Under the pieces are notes generated by a model. That model saw nothing but the letters and a program-made list of their open reading frames with translations, was not told where the DNA came from and ran no database searches. From NCBI GenBank assembly GCA_010015655.1, contig ML976725.1:75989-139988 (forward strand): 64,000 nt of DNA, written 5' to 3'. Positions 9,891-21,200 of the stretch are shown here, in pieces (within the stretch, counting starts at the first letter, position 1; the number at the start of each line of letters is the position of its first letter). This DNA is from Bimuria novae-zelandiae CBS 107.79. Taxonomy: Eukaryota; Ascomycota; Dothideomycetes; Pleosporales; Didymosphaeriaceae. The position numbers were made by a program, and so were the translations under genes.

Positions 9891-10940
9891 ACTCTCGTCT
9901 CAGAATTTTTCTTGAGTAGTCCAGGTATGAACTCGATTCTGCTAACGTCGAGTCGGGGTCGTCCAGATATGTATAGGCAACGCGGGGGTGCAAGCAAGGT
10001 TTCTAATCCGGCACGTATCGCGCGCTGTACGACGGGCAAGAAGCTTCAACTCTAGGGGAAGTCGCATCGAGGAGCTAAGCAACCCCACCGTCCGATGACA
10101 GCCGTCACATGGTAGATACGGCAGTTCAGACGGGCCTGAGGTGGGGAGAGCATTGAGCATCTTCTTCGCCCCCGCCGGCGCGCCGTCGCTGGTGGCGCTG
10201 AGCTTTGCCGTCTTTTCGTTAGCGCAACGGTGCTGATGGCAGCGTCGAGCGATGCGTCTCTTTCCCACAACAACCATCTGACCTGGTCCGTCGACTCTCA
10301 GATATGTGATATATCGGATCAATTTTCTGACGTGAAGATGACTCTTGTTGCCTCTCATTCTGGCCATACCATTGGAGTCTAGGGCGCATGGCTCGAGAAA
10401 GTGCCGGCCGCCCAGACAGCATCTATCCAGCTTTGAAATGCTTGCTGCCGTCAGCAGGAACGAGCAACAGCACATGTGCAATGAAAGCAGTAGAAGGAAT
10501 CGTTGGCGGCTTATTGGACTCTGAACCGATGCATGCAGATGGAGAGAAGGAACATCCTACAGGTGGTATTCGGTCAGCCTCTTCTCACGTTGATGGTATT
10601 GCCTCGCGAGCTTCTCAATGCCATCCCTCTTCTCATATATCATATCTGTAATCCTTCTTGAATCTTTCCTGTTCTTCTTACTGTCTCCCTGAATGTCTCT
10701 TGTTCTTCATTGTAGACTGTCGGTGTCGTTCTTCGTGCAGCCCGGAATCTTCCCAAGCAAGGCATCGAGGCCCCATCGCAGCTTCTTCTGTGCTATGGCA
10801 GCGTACACGCGAAGAGTTATTCCAGGCTTCGGATAGGGATGCGAGCAGCGACTGGGGCAGGCAGGTCATTGCATGGACTGGTCAGAGCCCTCGGCGCCTG
10901 CGTGGCGAGGTGAATGAGCTTAGGGATGTATCCGCCTAAC
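9891..10940. other. intergenic, no supported gene
   Basis: Only overlapping short frames occur (the longest is minus 10481-9942), with no motif and no codon bias. The first part probably holds the promoter and 5' UTR of the aldehyde dehydrogenase. Confidence 0.4.
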
Positions 10941-10949
10941 GTGGACGAC

Positions 10950-11300
10950 TGGCCAAAATGCGAGCGAGCTCGGCTAATTGTGGGAAGCTCAATGTCTGCG
11001 CGGCGAGCCAAAGGAAGACCGGCGGGAGGTGTTTGCGTATCGAGGACAGCGGCGCATGACGCGAGCTCGCTCGGCCAGCTGTAGGAAGATCAATGCCTTT
11101 AGGGCAAGCCGAAGAGGGAATTCGGGAGCCCTCGGTACCCTCGATGGCCAGGCCGATTGCGAGGTCGCTTGGTCGAGTGCGCGAAGCTCAGCGGATGTCG
11201 TCTACCGCGGTGCGAACGGTCGACGGACAGAGAGTCTATCTGCGACGGGCCAGCGAGTCCAACGCGTCCCTCTGGAGCTTCGTGGGCGGGCGAGCTGGCA
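10950..11300 (+). repeat. possible degenerate ~100-bp repeats
   Basis: Three stretches share a loose pattern GCGAGCTCG..TCGGC..TG..GGAAG.TCAATG. They begin near 10956, 11060 and 11160. Similarity covers only ~45 bp per copy and is imperfect. The first two copies are the clearest. Confidence 0.3.
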
Positions 11301-13282
11301 ATTGCGCGTATGAAGCTGCGCTGGGTCGTCCGCCTTCAGGCAGGCGCCTGTTCGATGGCCATGTTTACCGCCTAACCACGCGGCACTCTGCGGGCGGTTG
11401 GGCTTTTGTCGCCGCGATCGCGATCCACTGCTCAAAGATCTGTATGCAAGCGCAGCTGGGCCGCGTGGACCGGCGACTCGTGTTCAGCATGGGTCTTCGA
11501 GCGTAGCAAGCGTTCATACTGTTTTCGGGTCGACAGCGGTGCCATGGACGCGAGCTTTCCACTACGGTCGCGTTACACAGCGGGCCGCTGAACAAGCTGC
11601 ATGTACAGGGCGTCATCAGACAAGCTGTGAACCCAAGATCAGGTAGAGTCGCCGCATTTCCTGTAGCCATCTTACGATGCTGAGCTCCTCAACAGCCGGC
11701 TGACCAGCTACCCGCAACGCGCCTCTCCGCGACGCCCAACACCTGAGAACACTACCGTACAGAAAACACAACAACCTCACAGCAAGTATAGCAAGCACAG
11801 CTACGACAACAACAAGATCGACCTCACAAGACACGACCAGGCACAGCAGTCACAAGAACCTCATCACCAAAGAAGAAGACACAGATATTCAAGAGATGAC
11901 CATTGCATTGCTCACTATACTACACCACACTACTAACCCATCCACCACACAACCCACAGGCACTAGGCTCCGATACTGGCCCCAACCACGCCGAGTACAG
12001 TGGCCGGCTCCAAACGTTGTTTGCACCTGCGCCTCCTCCTAGTGCCTGCCACCCAACCCAAAAACAAGCTACATGTCAGTGCTGAGGGTTAGCTCCCGAT
12101 GAGGGCTCTTGCAAACCTTGCGGCTGCCGGTGGAAGGAAAAGATTAAGAGAGACAGAGGGTGGGAGGGTTTACATAGATTTTGGGAAGGGGACGTGCGCC
12201 CGCAAGCGAGGGTCACGTGCGGAGAGGTGAATGGCCTAGTTAGGGAAGGTGGGAGTGTAGGATGGCTTGGCGGGTAGTTAGGAGGGCGCGGTGAGAGCGG
12301 GAGGCTGGGAAGGCGGCGGTGAACGGTGGATGCGGGCGCGGGAGGGAGTTGCTTGCCCAGGTGGCAGGCCTCCTAGGGAGGTGGTGGTGGATGTGTCGTA
12401 TATTAACACGTAGGCGCATGAAGTGCTGCTGCGAAATGCTCCAGCTCACGCTGATAAGCCGTGCGAAATTGAGAGAGCAGCCGTGCCATATTGACAACAA
12501 GGCCGCACGCTCGCTAACACCGCTTGTGTATTCGCATGATGGACCGCCTCGCCCGCACTAGACGGCAGAGTCAATTGCTTGCTGCGCGAGTACCAGGACG
12601 TTGCGTCGTCGAAAGCCGCGCTGTCGCGCCGCCGCGTGAGACCGTGAAGAATCAACGCGTCTGTTGGCGAACCCTACGTTCATGGTTTCTGAGACATCGG
12701 TGGAACTAAGTGACCCTCTTTATGAGCTACGTTGGTGTAAGTTGAGCGGAGCGCTAGGGCGTTGGCATGTGTAGACGATTTAGAATTATCGAGCTGCTTC
12801 TGAGCTACGTATATCTTAGCTCATACAGAGAGGGTTCTATAAACCGTCTAATACGAGAAACTCGATGGATAGATAAACAGTACACGATGCACCTATGATT
12901 TGAAAGGAAATAGCTACCAGGACGCGTGTATTTGTGTTCTTTTCGACTGAGTACAGTGACAAAATGGGTTTTATACAGTTTCACATGGAAAAAGATACTA
13001 ATAGTACATATATCGTAGCCCTGCGCAGTTCTCATTTTACTTCCTTTAAAAGCCTCCAACACGTCTTCTTATCAGGTTGTCTTTCCTCTACTACCTTTTT
13101 CACATCCATGCCTTCTTATCCACTTTCCTCTATCCATCTCCCAATCGCAACAAAGCTCAAAGACCAACAAGCCCAAAAGGAAAAGCCAGCCGCCCTGTCC
13201 AGTCCCACGCCACAGCGGCCATAACCGCGCGCCAAACCCGCACTAAACAACAGAGCGGCCCTAACCCCATTCTCATTTCAAT
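11301..13282. other. gene-poor stretch
   Basis: I see no supported gene in ~2 kb. A CA/AC-rich part at 11740-11990 looks like transcript leader sequence and precedes a short plus-strand frame, but nothing convincing follows. A G-rich, repeat-like part lies at 12,140-12,400, and 12,780-12,900 is AT-richer. Confidence 0.35.
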
Positions 13283-13680
13283 TAACATCCCTTCTCCTCC
13301 CTCTTCTTCCTCTCCGCATCCTCCCTCTTCTTCTTCTCCGCATCCTCCCTCTTCTTCNNNNNNNNNNNNNNNNNNNNNNNNNNNNNNNNNNNNNNNNNNN
13401 NNNNNNNNNNNNNNNNNNNNNNNNNNNNNNNNNNNNNNNNNNNNNNNNNNNNNNNNNNNNNNNNNNNNNNNNNNNNNNNNNNNNNNNNNNNNNNNNNNNN
13501 NNNNNNNNNNNNNNNNNNNNNNNNNNNNNNNNNNNNNNNNNNNNNNNNNNNNNNNNNNNNNNNNNNNNNCCCTCTTCTTCCTCTCCGCATCCTCCCTCTT
13601 CTTCCTCTCCGCATCCTCCCTCTTCTTCCTCTCCGCATCCTCCCTCTTCTTCCTCTCTAGTTCTTCCCTCTGCTCCTGCT
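13283..13680 (-). repeat. 24-bp minisatellite flanking the gap
   Basis: Units of 24 bp (plus strand CCTCTTCTTCCTCTCCGCAT...) lie on both sides of the run of Ns and encode the octapeptide ERKKREDA on the minus strand. Copies are near identical, which is probably why the assembly failed here. Confidence 0.9.
13358..13569. other. assembly gap (212 Ns)
   Basis: Run of unknown bases inside the 24-bp minisatellite. The stated length may not be real, so the number of repeats and the frame across the gap are undetermined. Confidence 0.99.
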
Positions 13681-14431
13681 CTGTTCTCTCTCTCTCTCCC
13701 TGCGCCCTTCTCTCCATCTCTTCCCGACTCTGGTCCGCCTCTGGCGAGCCGAGCCCGAGTCACGCGAGCGCAGTGTCGAAGCCGGGAAGCACAATGTATA
13801 ATACGAGCAGAACAATAATGACGAAGCAGGCGATGGCCACGTGAAGAAGAAACTCTACCCCGGCGTCGGCGAGAAAACTACCTGTGTCATTGTCTTTCTC
13901 GTTGTGGTTGTAGCGCCGCGCTAGTTAGAGGGTGGTATCGTGTGGGGTGTTGGGCCGAAGGAATCGGATGGACTGGTGGAGAAGAGGTGTCGTGGGTGAA
14001 TGCGACAGATTTATTGTGCGTAGGATGGAGCGCGTAGGGGTGTAGACGAGTCGCGTTTCCAATGTCGTCAAAGTCCTGGGTCCCGTTGCTGGACTCGCCC
14101 GATAGCGTTCCGTAGCAACATAGACTTCCCCAACAACACCCTCGTCGAGCTCGCCATGATGCTTCACCCAAATAACTCGTGGCACGTGTTTGAAGCCTAC
14201 TAGAGAGATGGTAAGTAATCGGACCGAATTTTAGATGTTAGATGCTACGCCGCAACGAGAACGCGTCATTGTCTCTTGTGTAACCCGGGTATTGACCAAT
14301 CAAAACCCCCAGGGTCTACCCCTCCGCGGGCGCTCCCACACCCAACGGCCGTGCAACCTCCATACATCCTCCCATCACGGCACGCCCCCATCAAATCCTC
14401 TCAAAGCCCATTCCGCCCACCGCGATCCAAA

Positions 14432-14786
14432 ATGGTCAAATGTCCTGAATGCGGCGCGGGCGCCGATCTGACGAAAGATGGATCCTACGCGCATTGCGCA
14501 TCGTGTACGTCTTCCTCCTTCGTCCATACTCCCAGCATCCCCAGAGGAAACATACTCGTAGCGTAACACCATGCCGAACTACTATACTACGGCCTCAGAA
14601 TGGTTCAAGTGGCGGTAGCTAATTGACGATACGTTAGGTAACACCATCTTCGAGCCCGGCAAGGAAGGCAGTCACTTCCGCGGCAGCGGCAGTGGCTCGG
14701 GGGATAAGGAAGAGACCACTAAGACCGATGCGCCAAGCGGGCCCCCCGAGGAAAAGAAAAAAGACGCCGAGAAGACGAACCCGTAG
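14432..14786 (+). CDS. 73-residue zinc-ribbon protein
   Basis: Two exons (14432-14504, 14638-14786) are joined by a 133-bp intron with GTACGT...TTAG ends. The joined frame is exactly 222 nt, giving 73 residues. The N-terminal half has two CxxC pairs: C4-P-E-C7 and C22-A-S-C25, with the last Cys codon built across the splice. This is a typical small zinc-binding ribbon. It is followed by NTIFEPGKEGSHF and a hydrophilic tail rich in Gly, Ser, Lys and Glu. No signal peptide or membrane segment is present. The splice restoring CASC with the rest in frame is strong evidence that the gene is real. The function is unknown; small zinc ribbons of this kind are often nucleic-acid or complex-binding subunits. 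Confidence 0.75.
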
Positions 14787-15274
14787 AGAATTCTATCATT
14801 TATCCATGCAAGGGGCCCTGTATATTAACTGTGAAGCTCAGTGATCAGGCGAGGAACAAATTTCATAGAGGACGGTCTAAGCACAGCATTGGCAAGAGAG
14901 GACAAAACGCGATCGACGAGAAGTATATATACGCCCAAGACGCCACATCGGCATTTCAAGTGCTGTATCCACATGCGCCGCGACGAAGGTGAACTTTATA
15001 CCCCTAGACATGGCGACAGTGAAAAGCGCAAGACTCATATACATGCCTGTGCCGTCTATGTACCATCGACAGGTAGGCACCCTACCGCCCCCGATGCACA
15101 CATTCCCATTCATACTACACACGTCGTCAGCAGCGTTCTCAGTAGCGATGGTGGTGAAGATCATAAGCAAGTGGTGAAGCTCACCAACATCATAACGGGC
15201 GTCCTATCATTCCAAACCAAACGCCTTACTTTCACGAGAAGAACAAAAAGCAACAAGACCGGCGAACCGCATTC
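14787..15274. other. convergent intergenic region
   Basis: Lies between the 3' ends of the zinc-ribbon gene and the BEACH gene. A plus-strand open stretch (14841-15521) runs antisense into the BEACH last exon and shows no domain, so I treat it as chance. Confidence 0.5.
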
Positions 15275-18200
15275 TCAAAAAATCTTCAGACGCTTCACCC
15301 CCAACTGCGTGCCGCCCCACACAGCTGCCGTCTTCTCGCCCGCCTTCCACTCAACCTGCCCCGCGAACCCTTGCTCGCGACTATACCATTCACCCTCACG
15401 AATATTAGGAAACAAAGAACGTACCACTCTGCCTTCTTCATCGCCCGTGTACACATTGTGTGGCATGGGCAGGATGCACGTAATCGGTGCCACATGGTTC
15501 CCTCCGTTTTCACGGGAGTGATCACCGTGGTTGAGAAGTTTGATCAGGTCGATGGTCCATGTTGCAGCTTCTGAGAAAGATGCAGGACGGAGGTGGAAGA
15601 TCTGGGGTGTTGTGTCAGCAGAAGTGGAAGATAAGGTTCAGTGAAAGAGAATTTACCTTGACGACGCCTCGGCGGTGGCCGGTGAAGATGAGTTCGCGCT
15701 CGCACCACTCGTTACCCACGCCTTCGTAGAGGGCTAGCGCGGTAATACCGTCAACATCGTCATCGCCATCGCTGATATCTTGGTTGAGAAGCAATTTACC
15801 GTTGAGGGTCGTCACGATGAGCCGGGACCTGCAAGCCAATGCAATATGCCCTGTGACATTGTTGATCCGCGCGGCTTGTATTGGCACCGGGCTCCGTTTC
15901 TGGCCAGGGCCAAGGTCAAGTTCGCGGACGAACTCAAATCTGTTCAAATCCCAAAGGAAGACGCGACCCTCTGACGAGGCGGAGAGCAATGTTGACAATG
16001 CGCGCGATGCCGTGAGAGTGACAACAGGGCTCTTGTGCCCGAAGAGTGTGGTCGTCCACTGTAGTTCGATTGTACCTCTTTCCGACTTGTGGACCTTCCA
16101 AATTGCGATCGTACAATCAGTGCCGGCTGTTATCAGAGTCCTACCATCGACGAAGAAGGACGCCGTCAGCTGACCAGAATGGAGATGCTCGAAGATGCCG
16201 ACTAATTTCTTCGAACTGGAATCGTAAAAGCGCACACTGCCGTCAGTGAAGCCCCACTCCATGTACCGATCGTAAAGAGGTGGGATGTTCTGTCGGAACG
16301 GTGCTGAGCAGAGAAGTTTATCCTGCTTGGTGATGTATACGAGCGACGACACGCGCTCGCTAGACTCGACAAGCGTTCCAGGCAGACGATGTAGGCTCTC
16401 GGCAGCCGCGTCTAACTTTTTGAGCTTCGTATTGACTTCTTCCTTCTGGGGATGTGGTCGCTGAAAGACCTGGACTGGCGTCTGTCCAAAATTGTTCAGA
16501 CGACTGATGTGCAGCTCGCGCAATTTGGGGTCAGTAATCGAGTCAAAGTCAATCGCGCCTTGGTATGTTGTTCGTTCATAGACATTGGCCGCATCCACCG
16601 CAGCATCGCCACGCTGCTTGTATCCGAAGATGAGGTCAATCCAGTGATGCAAATTCTTGCTGACGTGAGGGCTTTCCAGAGCCTCGCGCTGCTTTTCGAT
16701 GAAGATAGCTGGGTCGCCCTTGGCCCATGGCGGCAATGCAACATTGTCGATGCTATGACCACTAGCTCTTACACCGAAATCGTAGTTGTTAATGTTCGTC
16801 AGAAAGTCGGGGAGGAAGAAAAACTCTGGCGTAAGCTCTCTGACATCCGTCATATTTGACCCGGTTGCGGAATCCCATGCACCTTGAACAGAATAGAACA
16901 TGCGATCGGCGTGATCAAGGCCACCTTGGATAAGAGAAAATGCAGCCATGAATGGTTGCAGCCGTACGAGGTAGGAAGCAACCATCATAGCGGAAGAATA
17001 GTGGGTCAAGTAGTGAGCTGCATCTCCGGTATCATCCATCTCTAGCATCGCAGCGTACTTTTGACGGACAAATTCCTCGTGTTGGGGATTTTGAATACCG
17101 ATGGGTTTCGTGAGGTCGCGAAAATTCTTCGGATTGGTCAGATCAAGCTCCTCGTCCGTGTAGTTTGATATGATCCAAGGGAAGACAGGATACTGGGTGA
17201 GGTCGTTGAACGTCCTCCCAGCAAGCGTATTGATGAACATGAGGTAGTGGTAATTTGAAAGTTCGCCTTTCTGCCATCTTCGGGTCACGGGATGCGACGA
17301 TACAGAGCTGAAGGCAGACGCCCACCGCGAGCTCAGAGTTTGCGGTGCTTCCTCCGGATTTCGCAGTGAATCAAGCCGCCAGGAGAGTTCAGGGTTGACG
17401 AGCAGGTCGGGCTTAGCAACATGGGGAGCGCGTTGCAGAAGACGCGAGTGAATGTCGTTGCGAGTTGCATTCGACATTGCGGTGAGCAAGTAACTACGAC
17501 CGTCATCGAAGAAAATTTCAATCGCAACATCCCGGTGGAGAAAACGCCGTTTGGACACGCTGATGACTTCGCCCCACTTCCAATTCCTTGATGTCTCGTC
17601 AGAGTTTCTCGGTGGCGGTCGGCGGTTGGTGACAGCTGCTTTGCCAGCAATGACTTGAACGTACGGATCTCTCTCATCCGCTGGAGCCTGCCAGACCCGC
17701 ACGATTTCCCCGTCGGCTCTCTGGAAGAAGTCGTCGAGAAGATAGAGACAGTCTTTTCCAATGATCAAAAGACCTTCAATAGCTTCTAGGCCGATAACTC
17801 GAGATATGTTGCATACGTACTGAACTTGATCGCCACGATTTAGACTTCTCATGACTTTCCGGTTCTTGTCTTCGAACCCGTCCTCGTCTTCAAGCAAAGC
17901 TTCTACCATTTCGAAGTCGTCTTCGCTGTCGGAGTTCGCATCGTCTTTTGCACCGTCTTGATCTACATTCGAGGACAACGGCCTGACACTTGCACCCACA
18001 GTGGGTGTCACACCAAGGGCGTCTTTGGCCGAGATGGCTGGGACAGCGGTGTCCAACCTCAGCTTGTCCCTGTAGTTTGGATCAGTATCTTTCCGCTTGG
18101 GTTGGAAAGACTGGGTTCGGCTGGCGCTATCGATTATTGTGCGAAGACGCTTTCGATCGCGTCCTTCGGTTTCGTCTAGTCGCCACTTAGGCGCTGGACT

Positions 18201-21200
18201 GACTTCAAAAAGCGCACACGGCCCCCTCAGCTGTCTCTCTAACTTCGACATAACAGTTGCCAGAAATGTGGTATTCTCTTGTTGATCTTGCAAATCACGC
18301 TGATGCTTAGTACGCTCCGACGCATGTATATTGGAACGCCAGTGGTTGAGTGTGCTTTCATGCTGGCTCCAGATACGTTCGCTGGATTTTTCCTCAACAT
18401 CCCATTGCCTAAGCTTATCTTTTCGCTTGGCGATCCTCTCTTGTGAGGTGATTTCTGTGCGCTTGTTCTGTTCGTTCGCATAGTCCTCCCAGGCTTTGGC
18501 CGTGTTGCCATAGAAGCAGGAATCGAGATCGACCTGGTTCGCTTCAAACCAGGCAAAGAAAGTTTCATTGTCCAGTTCAGTTAGCTTCTGAAGACCATGG
18601 TAAAGATCTCGTCTCTCGGGTGGTGTTACTTGACTGAGGATCGCCAGCGCTTCTTCTGGCTTCTGTACAAGAAAGAGGCGGAAGAAGTTAACAGCAGACA
18701 AGCGGACTTCTTCATGGGGAGATGAGAGCTTCGTGTACAATAAATAGCACATGAGCCGTAAGTGAAATGATTCCGTATTTTCGGTCGACAAGATGATAGG
18801 TTGCCAGTATACAACCTTCACAATGGGATGTGATAATGGAGAGTCGTCTTCGGAACCCTCAGGCTCAGCCAACCGCAGCAGGATAACCCGCAGGAACTTT
18901 TCGCGAATGGTCTTGATCGGCTTAATGCAGAGCTGAACAGTCTTGATCTTGGAAACATCGGGCCGCTCCAGGTACTCCAAAAGGAAGCCCGTAAAGTCGA
19001 GTAATGGCTCAGCACCCCCAAGGAACCACCCCTCAAAAACGGCCTCGGATAAATGCATCACTAAACGCGCCAAGTTACTCAGAACTCGAGGTTCGTGAAG
19101 GAGTTGTTGGTCAAGCTGCAAAGCGTTGGTGACGGAAGAAATGATTTGTCTCATTATGTAGGACTCGAAGTAAGCTTGGTGTTCTTGAAAGCCTGGAGGA
19201 GTCCTCATGAACAAGGCAAGTCCAGGAAATTCTTTGCGATTGAAGAGTTGATCATGGTACACAAGCAGCACTACCTCGAGCACTGCTTCGACAACGGAAC
19301 TTCCTACTCTTATAGCGACTTGTCCATTATGCCCCGGTGATAAAATTGGTTCAAGCCTGGACTTGTTCTGGTCCTTTCTTGCCTTATTAGCAGACACAAG
19401 CACGAAAGAAGAAGCCCTGTGGAGAGGCATGACGCGTTGGTCTGACGGCGGCGGCGAGGGATTTATAGTGGCGGTGCGGACCACTGGTGCCTGGGAGCCA
19501 TTGGCTTTGGATAACGGTTGTATCACAACGTCTTCGCCTTCGAACGTCAATGCGGAGCCGCGCGAGAGTAGCTCTGTCTCTGCAGACACGCGGTCGGAAG
19601 TGACAATGACCGGATACAATACAAACAAAAGCTCTTGTACATAGGTGGAAGCGCAGGTGAAGTCACGGAAGGTTTCAGACCGAGAATGAAGTTCGGACAG
19701 GAATTGGATGGCCGAGGTCAGTACACCAGCGTAGTCGTTGAGGCGTTCTGCTTGTGGGGCTCGGGTATCTAGACACGTAAGCGGGTTACGAAGGGGGGAG
19801 ATGACTAGACAAATCCTACCAACGATAGGTTGCTTCGCTTTCAAAGACATAGTCCGTCGGCGCCCTCTGGTCACGGTAGCTTCGCTATTCCTGTCCTTAG
19901 GCTGCTCGTTCTCTGCTTTGCCAGAACCCTGAACAATTGCTCGCAGGCCAGTATCCAGCAAGGCAGTGATCACCGCAAACACGGCTGGATATGCAATGTC
20001 CAGTTTCGGATTTTGTGCTTTCGTAATGAAAACCTCAACGAGATTGAAGACATCAAAGTCTCGCTCAAAGTCGATTTTTCCAACATCAACGCCAAACAAA
20101 AGCGCGAAACAGATGGTCCAGATACCGGGTGTGTTCCACATTGTTTTTAACCTGTTCTTCAGAATGAAGAAGCCACCAGTCTTCTCCGTGAACTTTTTGA
20201 CATATTGGGGACCGTTAGCGACGAGAAGGCTTGCCAAAATCTTTGCAGCAAGCACAACAACTCGATGATCCGTTTCCGCAAGAAGATAGAGGAGCCACTG
20301 AAAATGTTAGCATGAAATGGCTATCAATGGCTAGTGTCGTACTTTGCCTGTGACATTCTTCGCGAATCGGACTATCTCGTTCGTGTTAGACGGATCGCAA
20401 AGAAGCTCTGCCAGCATCTTTAGGATCTCGACACCCAGCTCAGCGAGAGGAAGTGCAGCGGGAGAGCCTTGTTCTTGAGCCGGGCTGGCGGAACGAGGTG
20501 TAGTTCCAGGTGTTAACGTAGGCGGTGTTCCTTTTCGCAGACGCAGACTGCTGACCTTTGGTCGTAGTGGCCGTTTTACGTAAGAAGCGCGGCTATCGTG
20601 CAGAGCGTATGTAACAAATAGTGACAGTGATCGAGACGACTCACCGTTGAAGTTCGCTTGCAAAAGCACCTTGAAAGCATCAAGAAAGAGTGGAAATGTC
20701 TGCGGGGTGAAAGGTTCGCCCTTTAGAGCATCTGTCAACCGCTTGACCACCCCTATTTCCGTTAGCTTATATATGCAGGTAAGCAATGAGCCGTACGTAC
20801 TGATCCGCTGGAATCGTTTAGAGTTATAGTGATGATGCTTGCTTCCTCTAGCAAAGTCGACGAATTGATTGTAGTAGAGCTTTTGCGCCTCCAAGGACGT
20901 CGACTGGCGCCACAATTCAAGATCAACCAGTAATACCCGGTAGGCCAAAGGATTGATGATGAGCGACTCCTCAGGATGCTGCTCATCATATCCTACAAAT
21001 TTCAATACGACGCGGAGCATTTGGGTAAGGAAGATTTCGCGATCCTCTGGGCTTACATCTATAGCCGTAGAGGATCGTGTGACATATCCCATGGATGTAG
21101 GACCGACTTTCTGACGCAAGACCTCCGCAAGTACGGCGAAACCATTGTTTTGTTCCATGGCCTCGCAATTCCGCCAGTTGCCTTCGACGGCTTCAAGAAG

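Larger units (their letters stand above)
13283..14185 (-). pseudogene. membrane protein with charged ERKKREDA repeats, broken by stops and a gap
   Basis: One minus-strand frame runs from the ATG at 14185 (MPRVIWVKHHGELDEGVVGE) to the gap at 13569, interrupted by only two codons: TAA at about 13925 and TGA at about 13765. Between them it encodes RRYNHNEKDNDTGSFLADAG and a strong membrane segment (FLLHVAIACFVIIVLLVLYI). After the second stop comes SREEMERRAQGERERTEQEQ and then 8-residue ERKKREDA repeats. On the far side of the gap the repeats resume and end REEKGC, stop at about 13283. Expected design: short N-terminus, one membrane helix, long charged coiled coil. TAA and TGA could be CAA and CGA changed by C-to-T. 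An intron removing one or both stops cannot be excluded, but I saw no good donor site. The family is unrecognised. Confidence 0.5.

Noticed and set aside
9942..10481. Minus-strand open frame of 179 codons upstream of the aldehyde dehydrogenase
   Set aside because: No motif, no coding-like codon use, several overlapping frames of similar length in GC-rich DNA.
11616..11834. Minus-strand 72-codon frame with a hydrophobic stretch
   Set aside because: It starts in CA-rich leader-like DNA, has no homologue I recognise and no supporting context.
13077..13844. Plus-strand frame rich in Ser, Pro and Phe across the gap
   Set aside because: It is the mirror of the minus-strand charged repeat, and the Ns make it look open artificially.
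14841..15521. Long plus-strand open frame (226 codons)
   Set aside because: It runs antisense over the conserved last exon of the BEACH gene, has no domain, and its residue mix looks random.
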